From Massariosphaeria phaeospora (taxonomy: Eukaryota; Ascomycota; Dothideomycetes; Pleosporales): a stretch of DNA of 64,000 bases. The stretch covers positions 124,001-188,000 of the forward strand of contig JAADJZ010000040.1 in the NCBI GenBank assembly GCA_011032825.1, in the 5' to 3' direction. A model generated the notes under the pieces. It was not told the origin of the DNA. It ran no database searches and saw only the letters and a list, made by a program, of their open reading frames with translations. Shown piece after piece: positions 34,162 through 45,747 of this stretch (position 1 is the stretch's first letter; each line of letters starts with the position of its first letter). A program made the translations under genes and the position numbers.

Positions 34162-36864
34162 CTTGTGTTTGGTGTCACAACACAGGATGTCACTGAGTGG
34201 CGTTGCGTGCCGATCCGAGAGCGGGAGGATGTCGTACACCAGATGCGGATGCGGATCTGGGGAAATAGAGTTCGCTAAGACGGGACAGTGGAGACTCAAG
34301 AAAAAGGAAAGACAGGTAGTGTGATGGAACAGCTACTGCAGTGCAGAAGTTTTGTGGGACAGAGAAATGCAATCAAAACACCAGGGAAGGGCCGTGTCTA
34401 AATAAGAAGTACCTTCGCTATGACCTGCAGGGCTGTACGAGGCCTTCCAGGCCTGGGAACATGGCTTGAGACTCGCGTCCATCCCACAGCATTGTACAAC
34501 GGGGTCAGGCCCCGGTCCATAGGGGTTGATCGTTTTGGCAGCTAGCTGTTGGTGGCTACGGCGTGGCTCTCTGCGGGAAGGCCTCTCCAATAAAGGAATG
34601 GGTTGCCTACGCTTCCCAAGCCGCCCGAACATGATTCGTACGAAGTGTAAGGGACGAAAAGGTCCAGCATGACTTTGGGCCACCACGAACACTTTTACCC
34701 GGAGCGGAGGGCCGCACGGAGCCGTTGTCGGCTCGCTTACTCGCCATGCTGCAAGGATGCCGATGGTGAGATGGTTGGGCGCATGCGAGCAGAATTGCTT
34801 CCTTGAATCCGTATCCGCGCCACAAGATGCAGAAGTCATCGTCTAGAAGTGTTACGGAAGCATGGCCTTCATACCACCAATCACTTTGCCCCATCTCGGC
34901 GCGAGATACACATGCAACCCGCGGGCCGCCCTGTCAAGACACGGTACGGTCTGACTGCAGAAGCCCATCAGCTTCCTTTCGCTTTGTTGTTCCTTGAGCG
35001 TAAGCTGTACCATCGTCACGCTACATGGTGGACGTGATGGACGCGCAGACGGCGAGCTGCGCCCCTTCATAGACCGGGTTCTCCGTTTGCCTTGTAGATA
35101 GGCGGCCAGACACAGCATCGATATGGCGTTGCGGGAGCGAAATGATTCTCGTGTCAGCTGGGCTGGCGGTTTCTAGACATCCCCTGATTGAGACTCCCCA
35201 TCAGGGCTGTCGTGGCCTGGTCATATGTTCTGAGATCCCTGTCTAGTGTTCCGGTTACCCTACCCGTGCTGCACGTAGGTATCCGGTCCGACTGTGAGGT
35301 GCAGCTCTGCGGGGATCGGCTCTTTCGAGCTCTGTCGTAAGGCGATCTCCGGGCGCGCGGATTCTTCGGATCGACTGGAAAGTGTGGAGAAATAAATTAA
35401 TTATATCGATGGAAGTCCACGTTGTAAAGTGCCGACCGTTTCTCGTAGACACGATGGTGGTGTTGTGCAGATGAGATGTCCGCTTGGCCGGCTGCTGTAG
35501 ATGACCCGCTCACCAATGGAGGGACAAAATAGGCGGATCTCGAAGCTACCAAGGTCGCTCCCCTATGCAAGCCTGGTGCTGGTATGCTGCCATTGGGCGC
35601 CACGCATCAACGGTTGGTATAAGCGGTGGTCGTATGCTGTTAACGTTGTCGTGGCCGAAAAGGACTCATCAAAGCAATTTAAAACCCCGCGTTTGCTCCA
35701 CATTCGGAACGGCCATGCCATGCCTACGTATATTATACCAGGTGGCAATCCAGACACGGGCGCATCAGTTGATCAAAGTTTTCTCCCGCAAACCTGGAGA
35801 AATAAATGGCTGGTGATGTATTTCCGTCATCTATGCCCGACTGCTGCCGACTGTTGCCGACTGCATCCACAGCCAAAGCCGGCCCAGGTTGGGCCTCCAA
35901 ATGCAATATAACTTCAATCTCCGAGGTCCAGGAATAGCCCCCACGTTCCGTCATCTGGTTGATGTTGTTGTCTTCGCTCGGTTTCTCGTGCTACCTGTCA
36001 TCCGCTTCGCATGCCCAAGAAATCCCTTATTAACCCTTCCCTGCACTCGAAGAAGGAGCATTAAGACCGAAGATCTGGGGTAATCTGCCGGCGTGTACCA
36101 TTGCAGAAGAAGATCGGAAGCCGAGTCCTGCAGAGTAGATAGTCGGGTGCGCTGCTCTCAATATCTAGACAGACCTGGGTTTGAGAGGCTGACTGATGAT
36201 GGTCTGTTTGAATGGATTGAAGAGACAGTTCGAGCCGCCTACGGAGTATATGAGCGACGAGGGTTCTTCTCGTGTGTCGCGTCAATACGAGTGGAACAAT
36301 TAAGGCTGATTACGAGTAATTTTCTTCGACCGAAATGGCACCGACAGAAAGAAAAACATACTAGCTAGGAGCTAGCTCAATGTTCTGTGGTAATAGGAGA
36401 TCGAAGACCAACATCAGGATCAAGCTCAACAGGAAACCGTTACATTAGTTGATGTATCCGCATTACGAAGCTTCCCATTGATCTCTATATCTTGAGTGGA
36501 TGTGCTGGTAGAGTCTCTCAGATATCTTGTCAGCAGTATGACCATAGTTGACTTGGAATTATCTTACAGCCACACTGCACAGCCATGTAAAATTCTTGAT
36601 CACCAAGAAAACCGAGATAATTTATGGTATGTTGCTAGTATTGTAAGTTACTGTGAACAAGTCCAATGCAAACCGGAGTCCAGTCCTGCGCGCGACTGTA
36701 GTAGCAGCCAGCTCCAAGTCCATCCAAGACTCCAAGAAGACTCCATTCAGGGGTCCCAGGCGTGCAAGTATTACTTAGCAGTGGTTCATTGATATCCTGA
36801 ATTACACAAATAATGATACTACCTCTTGTTCATGTGGACAGAGACTTCATGGAGTCACCTAATA
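34162..36864. other. gene-free tract, 2.7 kb
   Basis: Upstream of the amidase and downstream of VPS17. Short open frames occur on both strands, but none shows a domain, start context or splice pattern I can defend. The stretch 36280-36850 is more AT-rich than its surroundings. Confidence 0.5.
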
Positions 36865-38735
36865 CTAGAAGGTTGTCGTGGCTAGTCTACTGGCAGCGTT
36901 CTTCGCATCAATCCGGTCATCGTCGTCTTCGGCCCCTCCACTTCCAGCCTTGCTCGTCGCACGTTTCCTGCCTCCAGCTACGTTTTCGTCTTCCTCATCT
37001 TCCTCTTTTACTGCAGGTACTGCGGCAAGACTTCCGCTTAGGCTCCGGTTGAGTCCGTCGCCTGGTCGCCTTGGGACACCTGACCAGGCATCACCTTTGG
37101 GCCCTTGAGAGCTTGCAAGAGACGCGCGACGTGTGGCTGGGTGCGCCTCACGACCTAAACGTGAGAGACCACCAGTATTGTCAATGGCTCGGATGTCGGG
37201 CCGCACCTGTTCAAGAGTAGCGAGAGTGCGGCGCTCTGCCTCGATTTCGCGGACCACGTACTCCCGGATCGCATACCTCATATCTGAAGTGGTCCGGGTG
37301 AACCACTTCTTTTGCTCCTGCAAAAGGTTCGCCGTTACCCGTTGAGACTTTTGTAGGAGATAGGTCTCGTGGCTACGAGCTTCTTCCAGCGCAGTGATGG
37401 CTTCGTCCACCTTATCCCGCTTTACGCTTGAGCTAGCCTTCAACCGGTCGGCCGCCGATAATTTGGAACGAGTGGCAGCCTGGGCTTGCAGCAGCTCACG
37501 CAGGAGAATGTGACGGTTCGTTAAGGTTTCTTTGACGATGAAGGCATCGCTGCTGTGATACTGAAGAGGGTCGCCTAGCGTCGTCGCTTCTGCGGTGCCC
37601 TGCGCAGCGTGGAAATCGCCTGTCGCTTGGATCACCTTTCCCAGCTTTCGGTATGCAAGACTGAGACCTGGATGTGTCTCCTGTACGTGCATGGCCGCAA
37701 ACTTGGCCCCAAGATCCGATTCGGCAACACCAAGGCCTAGTTAAGTCAGTGCTAGTCTGAGTGTAAGGGCCGATGCATCCGTACTTCTCCGAGACCTGAC
37801 CACTCTTTCCACCCGCTGGCCTGTTTCCATTGTACCCAGGTAGAACGCCTTTACGATTGGTCGTGCCTCCGCAAGTTCGGGGGTGTCGTCTGGGGGAGGT
37901 GCAAATTGCTTGATGACCTTTCGCCTGACACCGGTCGCTGGCTGTTTCTTGTTCACCACCGGGCTGTATCCAAAGTCACTCTCCACAAAGAAGACCATTT
38001 CCTCGTCTCGGATGAGCACGTCATTGTTGCAAACGACATTCAGCCAGCGCTGGATGGATGCCTTCACGCGACCTTCGTCTTCGTCGGTCCCGACGCCGGC
38101 CGAGGTGGTTGGAGGAGGGACGGCAGGCACAAAAGCTTCAGGGTTCGCCGAGATGAGATGCTCGCCTAGTTTTGTGAATTCCGAGTGGAGCCGGCGTACA
38201 TCGCGGAACTGGGTCGTGCGGAACTTGGGGAGGTTGGTCTACCGAAGTTGGGTCAGTGTCTGTCATACACAGCTGCTAGAAGCCACTCCGCTGCTTCTGA
38301 CACACGTACATATACATCGAACCGCAGGATCGGGTCCTTCCGGCCCGTCCGCTCGAGACCCGTCACCTTCGCCTGGAGCTTGTACTGAGGCCGCGGCTTT
38401 TGCGCACGCGCACCGTGATATCGCTGGGGCTGGTCGTGTCGCGGGTGTCCCGGTTGGCCATGCGCCGCGGCCTGTTGATGGTCTTGCACAGGGCTTTGTG
38501 GCGGCCGGCTGTCGTCCCCGTTCTCCGATGCTGTGTTGGACCGGCGAGCTTCCGGCACGCCCATGTAGCCATACTGCTCCGAGTCCTGGCCGTACGGGGA
38601 AGCCTGCGGAGGGAGCGGGGAGGAGGGGATGTCGCTCGTGGGTGGTTGCGCGAACGTGGTCCTGTTGTGCTGCGGCGACGACGCCCAGGGATCCTTTCCG
38701 CCAGGGTGGTCTGGGTCGTGGGCCGAGTAGTCCAT
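36865..38735 (-). CDS. VPS17: retromer sorting nexin Vps17
   Basis: Three exons on the minus strand: 38735-38310, 38238-37785 and 37736-36865 (583 residues; introns 71 and 48 nt). The first 110 residues are disordered and Pro/Gln/His-rich. The PX domain follows (about 115-260: QYKLQAKVTGLERTGRKDP, LPKFRTTQFRDVRRLHSEF, VPAVPPP). The BAR region is at about 290-500 (YRKLGKVIQATGDFHAAQGT, DAFIVKETLTNRHILLREL, LKASSSVKRDKVDEA). A charged disordered tail ends the protein. With Vps5, Vps17 forms the membrane-bending dimer of the retromer coat that returns Vps10-type receptors from endosomes to the Golgi. It is divergent from MEF2, with 228 bp between start codons. Confidence 0.95.
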
Positions 38736-38963
38736 GGCGGCGACAGCGATTTAGGGGCAGAATTGGCCGTGGTAAGCGTCGGCGGACAGTCCTCGTCGCC
38801 TGTTGTTGTCTCGGAACCCGCACCAGCCTTGGCAGCCCGCTTGTGGGGTTTGGGGAAGGCGCGAAAACACCGTCATACCCTATCGTCACGTGTCCTGCTT
38901 CTGCTCACCCGGCCTTGTCCCGGAGCTCCTCTCCGTCGCCATCACCATCGTGCAGCTTCTGGA
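38736..38963. promoter_or_regulatory. 228-bp divergent promoter of VPS17 and MEF2
   Basis: The two start codons face away from each other across 228 bp, which must hold both core promoters and both 5' leaders. No clear TATA element is visible. Shared regulation is possible but not shown by the sequence. Confidence 0.6.
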
Positions 38964-41812
38964 ATGTACGTTGGATGGGCTTGGTGTGCCCGTCGAGTCA
39001 TTCGGCACCATGTGACAGTTTCCCGGAGGCTGCTGTCAACGCAGACACATACGCAGCAAGAGCTCCTATCCAGGACTACCAGAAACATTGGTATCATCGC
39101 CCATATTGATGCAGTGAGTTTTAACACTGAACATGAATGGGGTGGTAGTAATAATGATTTTGACTAGGGCAAAACAACAACAACGGAGCGCATGCTCTAC
39201 TACGGTGGCTACACACGTAGAATAGGAGGTAAAAATCTTGCATCTTATTTTCAAGCGCTGTCTATGCCCCCGTCTTTCTGTATCAAGCCATCGCACTTTT
39301 TAATGCATTGGTATACCTTTTTATATGTCACCTTACAAGCTCTTTCTTATCAATCAAATCTAAGCCATGCGCAGATGTCGATGAAGGCTCCACGGTCACA
39401 GATTTCCTTCCAGCCGAACGAGCTCGTGGGATCACTATTCAATCTGCCGCTATCACCTTCCACTGGCCACCAGTCAATGATAAACAACCGCTTCCACAGC
39501 TTCCAGAGTCGTTTGACACCATCCCTAGATCTTCAATTCCACACAATATCAACCTCATCGACACTCCCGGCCACGCAGATTTCACGTTCGAAGTCGTGCG
39601 ATCCTTGCGTGTTCTAGATGGGGCAGTATGTGTCCTGGACGGAGTTGCTGGGGTGGAAGCCCAAACCGAGAAAGTATGGACACAAGCCGGCCACTATCAT
39701 ATTCCTCGAATGATATTTATCAACAAGCTTGATCGAGCCGGAGCCGCATTTTCCCGGACCGTCAAAGAGATCGGAGTTCGATTACATGCATGGCCGGCCG
39801 TCTGCCAAGTTCCGTGGTGGAAAGGCGGCAATGGCGACTTCATTGGGGTTGGGGATGCGGTCTATCTCAGGGGCCTGTTATGGCAGGGTGCAACTGACGG
39901 GAGTCAAATCCAGGCGTTCGATCTTCAACAGCTTGCAGAAAACAGCCCGGACTTTGCAAACGAGATCAAGAACGCAAGAGTCGCTTTGGTGGAGTTACTA
40001 AGCGAACACGACGATATCATGGTCGAGCAATTCCTTGAGCACGACGAAGACCATCTCGCCATTCCTGGAGTGCAGATAATACAGTCTCTTCGACGCGCGG
40101 TACTCAAGGCGCCGCAGTCTATCATACCCGTATTTGCTGGCGCCAGTTTCCACAACATCGGCGTGCAACCACTCCTCGACGCTGTGGTCGACCTCCTTCC
40201 TTCGCCTCTTGAACGTCCCGACCCCGAGATTACTTTCGACAAACACACCGGCACACTCTCAGAACTCATCAACAACGCATCGAGTGAAAAGTCCCCATCA
40301 GTCTCGCGGAAAAAGCAGCCAAATACTAGCCTCATGGTCTCTGAAGTCAAAAACCTCACAGGCTGTGCTCTCGCGTTCAAAGTCGTCAACGACGCGAAAC
40401 GAGGTGTTCTTGTGTACGTCCGCGTCTACTCTGGCTTCATCGACCGCGGCTCTACCCTATTCAACACGAACCTTCAATCCGCAGAACGCGCCCCCCGTCT
40501 CCTCAAGATGTATGCCAATCATGCCGTCGAAGTGGACTTCATCGCCGCTGGCCAAATCGGCGTCATCACGGGTCTTAAACAAGCTCGAACGGGGGACACC
40601 TTAATCGTCTACAGAGGCCTGCAGATGAAAGGCCAACCACCCGGTGGTCTCAACTCGTTACAATTACGACCCATACATGTACCTCCCCCAGTGTTCTTCA
40701 CAAGTATCGAACCCCACAGTCTCTCCGAGCAAAAGCACGTCCAGGAAAGCCTAGCAATCTTGCTCCGCGAAGACCCCAGTTTACATCTCTCCGTTGACGA
40801 GGAGTCTGGCCAAACGCATCTCGCTGGCATGGGCGACTTGCATCTCAAAATTGCTCGGGACCGCCTGCTCAATGATTTTAAAGCCAAAGCGCGCATCGGA
40901 AAGATCGAAATCGGATACCGGGAAACTATCACAGCAGCTACTCCGTCCTACACATATGAGCTTGATAGACCCATTGCTGGAAAACCCACCAAAGCAGGAA
41001 TAATCGTCTCCGTGGCGCCCATGGAAGGTGAGGAGGGGGAGCAGGAAGACGGCACCTTCGAGACCACCTACATCACCCCCGACGGCAACAGAATCCACAT
41101 CTCCCACCCGCAACTCTCCCGCCACGACTCCGCGTCGCACAAGTCGCTCATCCCGCCACACCTCAGTCTCCCCGGCATCCTGTCCTCACTCTTCAACGGC
41201 GCCTCTGCCTCGCTGGCCCGCGGCCCGTTGAACGGATTCTCCGTCGCAAACACAGCTGTCAGCATCACGCTCGACGCCAGCACCCACCTCTTCCCTGAAA
41301 CAACACCCACGGCAATCTCTATGGCCGCCCGAACAGCCGTATCGACTAGTCTCCGCACGGCTTGCGATGCGTCGCCTTCGGTACTCATGGAGCCCGTGAT
41401 GTTCGTCACCATCTTCGTGCACGAGTCCTCGCTCGGCGCTGTCGTGCAGGACATATCCTCCGCGCGCGGCGGACAGGTCATCTCTCTCGACACCGCGTCG
41501 TCTCCTAACGCCTCCTCCACCTCTTCCTCATCCCCCGACGACCTCCCATCCATAAACCCCTCCCTCATCTACGCACCCCGCGACCCGTTCGCCCCCAACT
41601 CATCTTCACCCGAATCCAGCTCCGGCGGTCTCGCAGATAGCCAGCGGCAAATCGTCGCACGCGTCCCGCTGAAAGAAATGGTTGGCTACCTTAATCAATT
41701 GCGCGCGTTGACGGGCGGTCGGGGTACTTTTGTCATGGGCGTGGATGGGTTTGAGAGGATGGGGACACAGAGGCAGAGAGATGTTATGGAGAAGATGAGA
41801 GAATTTGGGTGA
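38964..41812 (+). CDS. MEF2: mitochondrial elongation factor G2 (ribosome recycling GTPase)
   Basis: Exons 38964-39113, 39168-39228 and 39375-41812 (882 residues). The Arg-rich N-terminus without acidic residues ([10 protein letters not shown]...SRRLLSTQ) is a mitochondrial presequence. GTPase motifs are AHIDAGKTTTTE (P-loop, split by intron 1 between Ala50 and Gly51), [12 protein letters not shown] (G2), DTPGHADF (G3) and NKLDRAGA (G4). EF-G domains II-V follow, with [13 protein letters not shown] and [12 protein letters not shown] near the end. The [16 protein letters not shown] switch region and the EF-G2 type insert agree with Mef2/GFM2, which with ribosome recycling factor splits mitochondrial ribosomes after termination. 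Low-complexity Ser-rich inserts occur in domain IV/V (around residues 770-810). Confidence 0.93.
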
Positions 41813-43055
41813 GAGGTGGGAGGGTGTAGGGGCGAAGAGGAGATGTATATGTATGAATAGTATTCTAGTTTTCGAAGGTGATTGTTTGGTTGATGGTGCA
41901 TGATGACCATGGGAACTAATGTACATATTATACTGGACATTGACAGACTCAACCCCCAAAAAGATCACACTCTCCACCCGTCCATCAACCAGTCTCTCCT
42001 CTTCTCAATGAAATTGGCTTGTACAAGCCCACGAACTACCCACCTGTCAGCTACTCCACACATAAAATCACTCCACCCCCCCTCTCTTTCCGTCCTGCAC
42101 ACCTGGATTACAAACCGGTCACCATGAGCCAAGCTATGCAAGCCGGGAAAGGATTACTAGTGTGTACCTGTTGACACAACGAACCTTACACACCGAGCGG
42201 AACGGTACACCTGTGACCTACCTTCTTTTGGCTACTCAACTACTATCTCCGCCCTACCTGCCGCCATTCGTGCAGAAATGACGAACTCGCGCGAAACAAA
42301 AAGTGCACATACATAGATATAAAACCAACTGCACCCCGCCCGAATCCGCGCTTTTTCACGTCCGTCAAGTACAGTAGTCTACCTCGCCTTATTCCTCTGG
42401 CCACGAAGATGTCGTCCAACGTTGCTCTGCCACATGTACGACATGCACAGCTGACAGTCTATACGAAGTACGGAGTACATTAACTGAATCCCACCCGACC
42501 CGACCCGACCACCGCCATCTCCGCATTTCCATGTCCTTCCCTCCAGGCAGCTGCACCTACCTACGCACGCAACATCCCTTCTCGGACCAACTACAGCCCC
42601 CCCTACACAGCAAGCCATGAAGGAGAGACTGCAGCGAGGTCCGCGAGGTCTGTTCCAAAGGCCACGTTTATCTAATATTTGAGCCGGCGGTGCGACAGAT
42701 GTCCCGGCGCCGGCGCGGCGCCGCTGAAACTCGTCCGCGACGCGACGCTTAAAAAGATCTTTCTGCAATACATTGCACATTGCATTTCGGTTCTACGACT
42801 GCACTACTCGCGAATTCTTTGTGTCGCTTGAGATTGATTGAGTATTTAAAGCGGGACGTTTGCCCTTTGATCTGAGTTGAATTGAGCAGAACTGGATTTC
42901 GATCTACTGCGTTTTTTCTCAACTGGACGTCGAAAACTGAACGGAACTGAACTGAACTGTCAAGAGAGATCGAGTCGAATCGAACTGAACTGAACCAAGA
43001 AGAAAACAACCTTGCATTTCTTGACGACGGGGCATTCAGCGCGCATTCAGTCACC
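41813..43055. other. intergenic spacer, 1.2 kb
   Basis: No gene seen. It holds a TATAAAA element at 42318-42324 and an aactg repeat cluster at 42936-42996 just before the MAPEG start codon. Confidence 0.5.
42936..42996. repeat. (AACTG)n repeat cluster in probable 5' leader
   Basis: Two groups of tgaac/aactg units (42937-42959 and 42979-42995) lie 60-120 bp before the MAPEG ATG, so they are probably transcribed leader sequence. Confidence 0.7.
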
Positions 43056-43624
43056 ATGGTTTCAATCGAGCTCCCAGCTGGTTACGGGTACGCACACACT
43101 GCACGCCTAACCCCTCAACCCCCGTCCTCCTCCCCAACTCTCTCTTCCCTCCATGCCCCCCACCCCACACCACCCCACTAACCCACGCCCCTAGCTACGT
43201 CCTCCTCTCAAGCGTCTCCACCTTCGCCGTCTCCATCTGGCTCAGCATGCGCGTCGGCGCTTTCCGCAAGCGCGCCTCCGTCCCCTACCCCTTCGAATAC
43301 GCATCCGCCTCCGAAATCGCCGCAGCGTCGCCCTCCGCCGCGCGCGCCAAAACGCTGTTCAACTGCGCGCAGCGCGCGCACCAGAACTTCAACGAGAACC
43401 ACCCGACGGCGCTGGGCGCCTTGCTGATTGGCGGGCTGCGGTTTCCGCTGCTGAGCGCGGGGCTGGGCGCGTTTTGGGCGGTCAATCGCGTTGCGTATGC
43501 GGTGGGGTATACGAGTGGGAAGGAGGGAGGCAAGGGCAGGTATGTGGGGATTGGGTGGTTGCTGGCGCATTATGTGTTGGTTGGGGTGGCGGGGAAGAGT
43601 GCGTGGGATTTGGCGATGTTGTAG
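43056..43624 (+). CDS. MAPEG-family protein, microsomal glutathione S-transferase 3 type
   Basis: Exons 43056-43087 and 43195-43624 join across a 107-nt intron with CTAACC branch and TAG acceptor; 153 residues, the usual MAPEG length. The sequence starts MVSIELPAGYGYVLL and keeps FNCAQRAHQN (the glutathione-site signature FNCxQRAHQN), then FPLLSAGLGAFWAVNRVAYAVGY. Four hydrophobic helices are expected in the ER or outer mitochondrial membrane. Family members conjugate or peroxidise lipid substrates with glutathione; the role in fungi is probably detoxification of lipid hydroperoxides (inference). Confidence 0.92.
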
Positions 43625-44223
43625 GGGGTTGTTGTGAGAGAGGATGGCTGGGGAGTGAGGGTGCATGTGTATATGTGTGTGTGCAGGTGGTAGATTAGGA
43701 CCATGTACTTTAATAACATGCGGAAACACCCAGTTCCTGCGTCTTCGATCCATTCCTGCGTCTTCGATCCATTCATGCGTCTGTCTATACATGGCTTAAC
43801 CTTCCCGCCTCCCCTAAAGCGTCCAATCCATGGATAGCGTGCCTACTTGCTACCTGGACTTCCCTCCTACTCTCTGTTTCTCGCTAATATAGTACATACA
43901 ACGCACGGCGCAGAACGCGCGTACACCAAGTGTGTGTGCCCTTCCCCGTCACATAGAGGGGTCTGCATTTCGGACAAGTACCTGCGCTGTACTTCATAGT
44001 ACTTTGGCATGAGTGCATGAGTACATAGGACACAACACAGCGCATGGGCAGAGCAGAGATAGAGATCAGCTGAGCTGAGCTGAGCTAGGCTGGGCTTTAC
44101 TTCACCACCGAGCACAACGCCCCCAACCTGAAGTAACACATCTCTACGTGCTAGGAGCCACGCGATACTATACCCCCCCCCTAACCACTCAGCCCAGCTT
44201 CCAACGCCCTCATCTTCACCAAC
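43625..44223. other. convergent 3' spacer, 0.6 kb
   Basis: Between the convergent MAPEG and DHFR genes. No gene. It holds an AGCTG run at 44068-44086 and a direct duplication of ttcgatccatt(c) near 43743-43775. Confidence 0.55.
44068..44086. repeat. (AGCTG)n pentanucleotide run
   Basis: Nearly four agctg units in non-coding DNA, the same unit as at 17193-17213. Confidence 0.85.
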
Positions 44224-45096
44224 TCACACCCCCCGACCCCTCTCATACAAACAAAACTCAAACCCCACCCCCCCTTCCTCCAGCCCCCCCTCCCTCACCT
44301 CCTCCCCAACAAACTCCTCCAACCGCTCTCTCCCCACCCTCTTCCACTCCCCCTCCTCTCCATCCAAATCCACCGGAAACACCGTATCGCACTCATACTC
44401 CCGCGCGATCTTCGTGAGCAGCACACGATTTGTCTGCGGCAGGGCCAGCGCCGCCTTGTAGATGCTCGCGCCGCCAATGACGAACACGCGCTCGATTTGT
44501 GGGCGCTGCTGCCCGGCGGCGTTTGGGGATGTGGGTGAAGGGGAAGGGGAAGGGGCTGGGTCGGCGGCGGGTGGTGTAGTTGTAGTTGTGGTCCGATTCT
44601 GCAATTCCGCCAGCGCGTGCGCGATGCTGGAACACACCAACGGGCCTTCGACACCACCTTCGACACCACCACCACCACCACCACCGCTCTCACCGCTCCC
44701 CCCCTCCACCCCCCTCCGCGCCCCCCCATCCCTCGTAACCACCACATTCAGCCTTCCCTTCAGCGGCCGAAACCGCTCCGGAATCGAGTCCCACGTCCTG
44801 CGGCCCATGACGACGGCGTTGACGCGCTGTATACCGGCAGAGCCAGGCGCAGATGTAGAGGCAGAGGTAGACGGTCGAGCGGGAACGCGCTTGGTGACGC
44901 GCGCAAAATATGCCATCTCTTTCTTGAGTTGCGGCCAGGGGAGCGTGCCGGCTTGGCCGATGCCGAGGGAGGGGGTTGCGGCGAGGATGAGCGTGAGGGG
45001 GAGGAGAGGGGGTGTGGGGGGTGCGGGGGGCATGGTGGAGGTGGGAAATAGGGAGTCGTGGGTTGGTGGGGCGGCAGCGTGGGAGGGAGATGGCAT
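44224..45096 (-). CDS. DFR1: dihydrofolate reductase
   Basis: An intronless minus-strand gene of 290 residues; a second in-frame ATG at 45033 would give 269 and starts closer to the fold (TLILAATPSLGIGQAGTLPW). Motifs are GIGxxGxLPWPQLKKEM (active-site Glu in place of the bacterial Asp), VVMGRRTWDSIPERFRPLKGR (NADPH site), FVIGGASIY and RVLLTKI. The enzyme reduces dihydrofolate to tetrahydrofolate with NADPH for thymidylate and purine synthesis. It is longer than standard DHFRs (about 190-220) because of low-complexity inserts: a Ser/Thr/Ala-rich one after the first helix (residues about 75-90), a Gly/Ser-rich one (about 130-150), and a Thr/Pro/Ser-rich one (about 170-195). All keep frame. 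Confidence 0.93.
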   Translation of the reverse strand: MPSPSHAAAPPTHDSLFPTSTMPPAPPTPPLLPLTLILAATPSLGIGQAGTLPWPQLKKEMAYFARVTKRVPARPSTSASTSAPGSAGIQRVNAVVMGRRTWDSIPERFRPLKGRLNVVVTRDGGARRGVEGGSGESGGGGGGGVEGGVEGPLVCSSIAHALAELQNRTTTTTTPPAADPAPSPSPSPTSPNAAGQQRPQIERVFVIGGASIYKAALALPQTNRVLLTKIAREYECDTVFPVDLDGEEGEWKRVGRERLEEFVGEEVREGGLEEGGVGFEFCLYERGRGV

Positions 45097-45747
45097 TGCG
45101 CTGGGGTTGGGGGGTCGGATAGGTAGCGGGTTGGCAGTGCGTGATGTTGATATTGTGGTCGTGGTTGAATATTTGGACTAGCGGGGTGGAAGTGGAAAAA
45201 CGGTATCGTTAGAAGGAGGCGCTAAAACGCGCCGCGAAAGAACGTGACTGTGGGCGTATTTACAACCCAAGCCCCCAACAAACAGTCTCAACAACTCAAA
45301 AAACGTCAATCACACGTCAAAGCGCAACAAAACCGTAAAGCCAGATGGATCCTCATTGAGACTACCCAAAACGTGCTAGCTAGACGCAATGATATGATTT
45401 CTTTCTTTGCTCGCGGCATGCCTTCATCCACCGCTCGACATGATGCACACAGATGGCTCAGTCCGAAAATTTCCCACCGCACCGCACCGCACCACAGCAC
45501 ACCACACCATCGCATCTTGCCCCCCACAGGGGGATAAAGATATAAATACACAGCCCCCAAGATCTTGTCTTTGTCATTCCGCCCTCTGATTAATCAGTCA
45601 CGGACCACGAAAACGCCATTGCCATTGAGACACCGCTCATGCCGCAGTGTCGCCCAAAAAACTTTGCCCGTGTCTGTCGTACAACTCGTGTGCCCCCCCG
45701 TTTTAGGGGTATCTCGTGATAAAGGTAGCAGAATCAGGAAACAAGGT
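45097..45747. other. intergenic spacer, 0.65 kb
   Basis: DHFR promoter on one side, PSY2 3' flank on the other (same strand). A CGCAC/ACCGC repeat near 45478-45512 is the only structure noticed. Confidence 0.5.
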
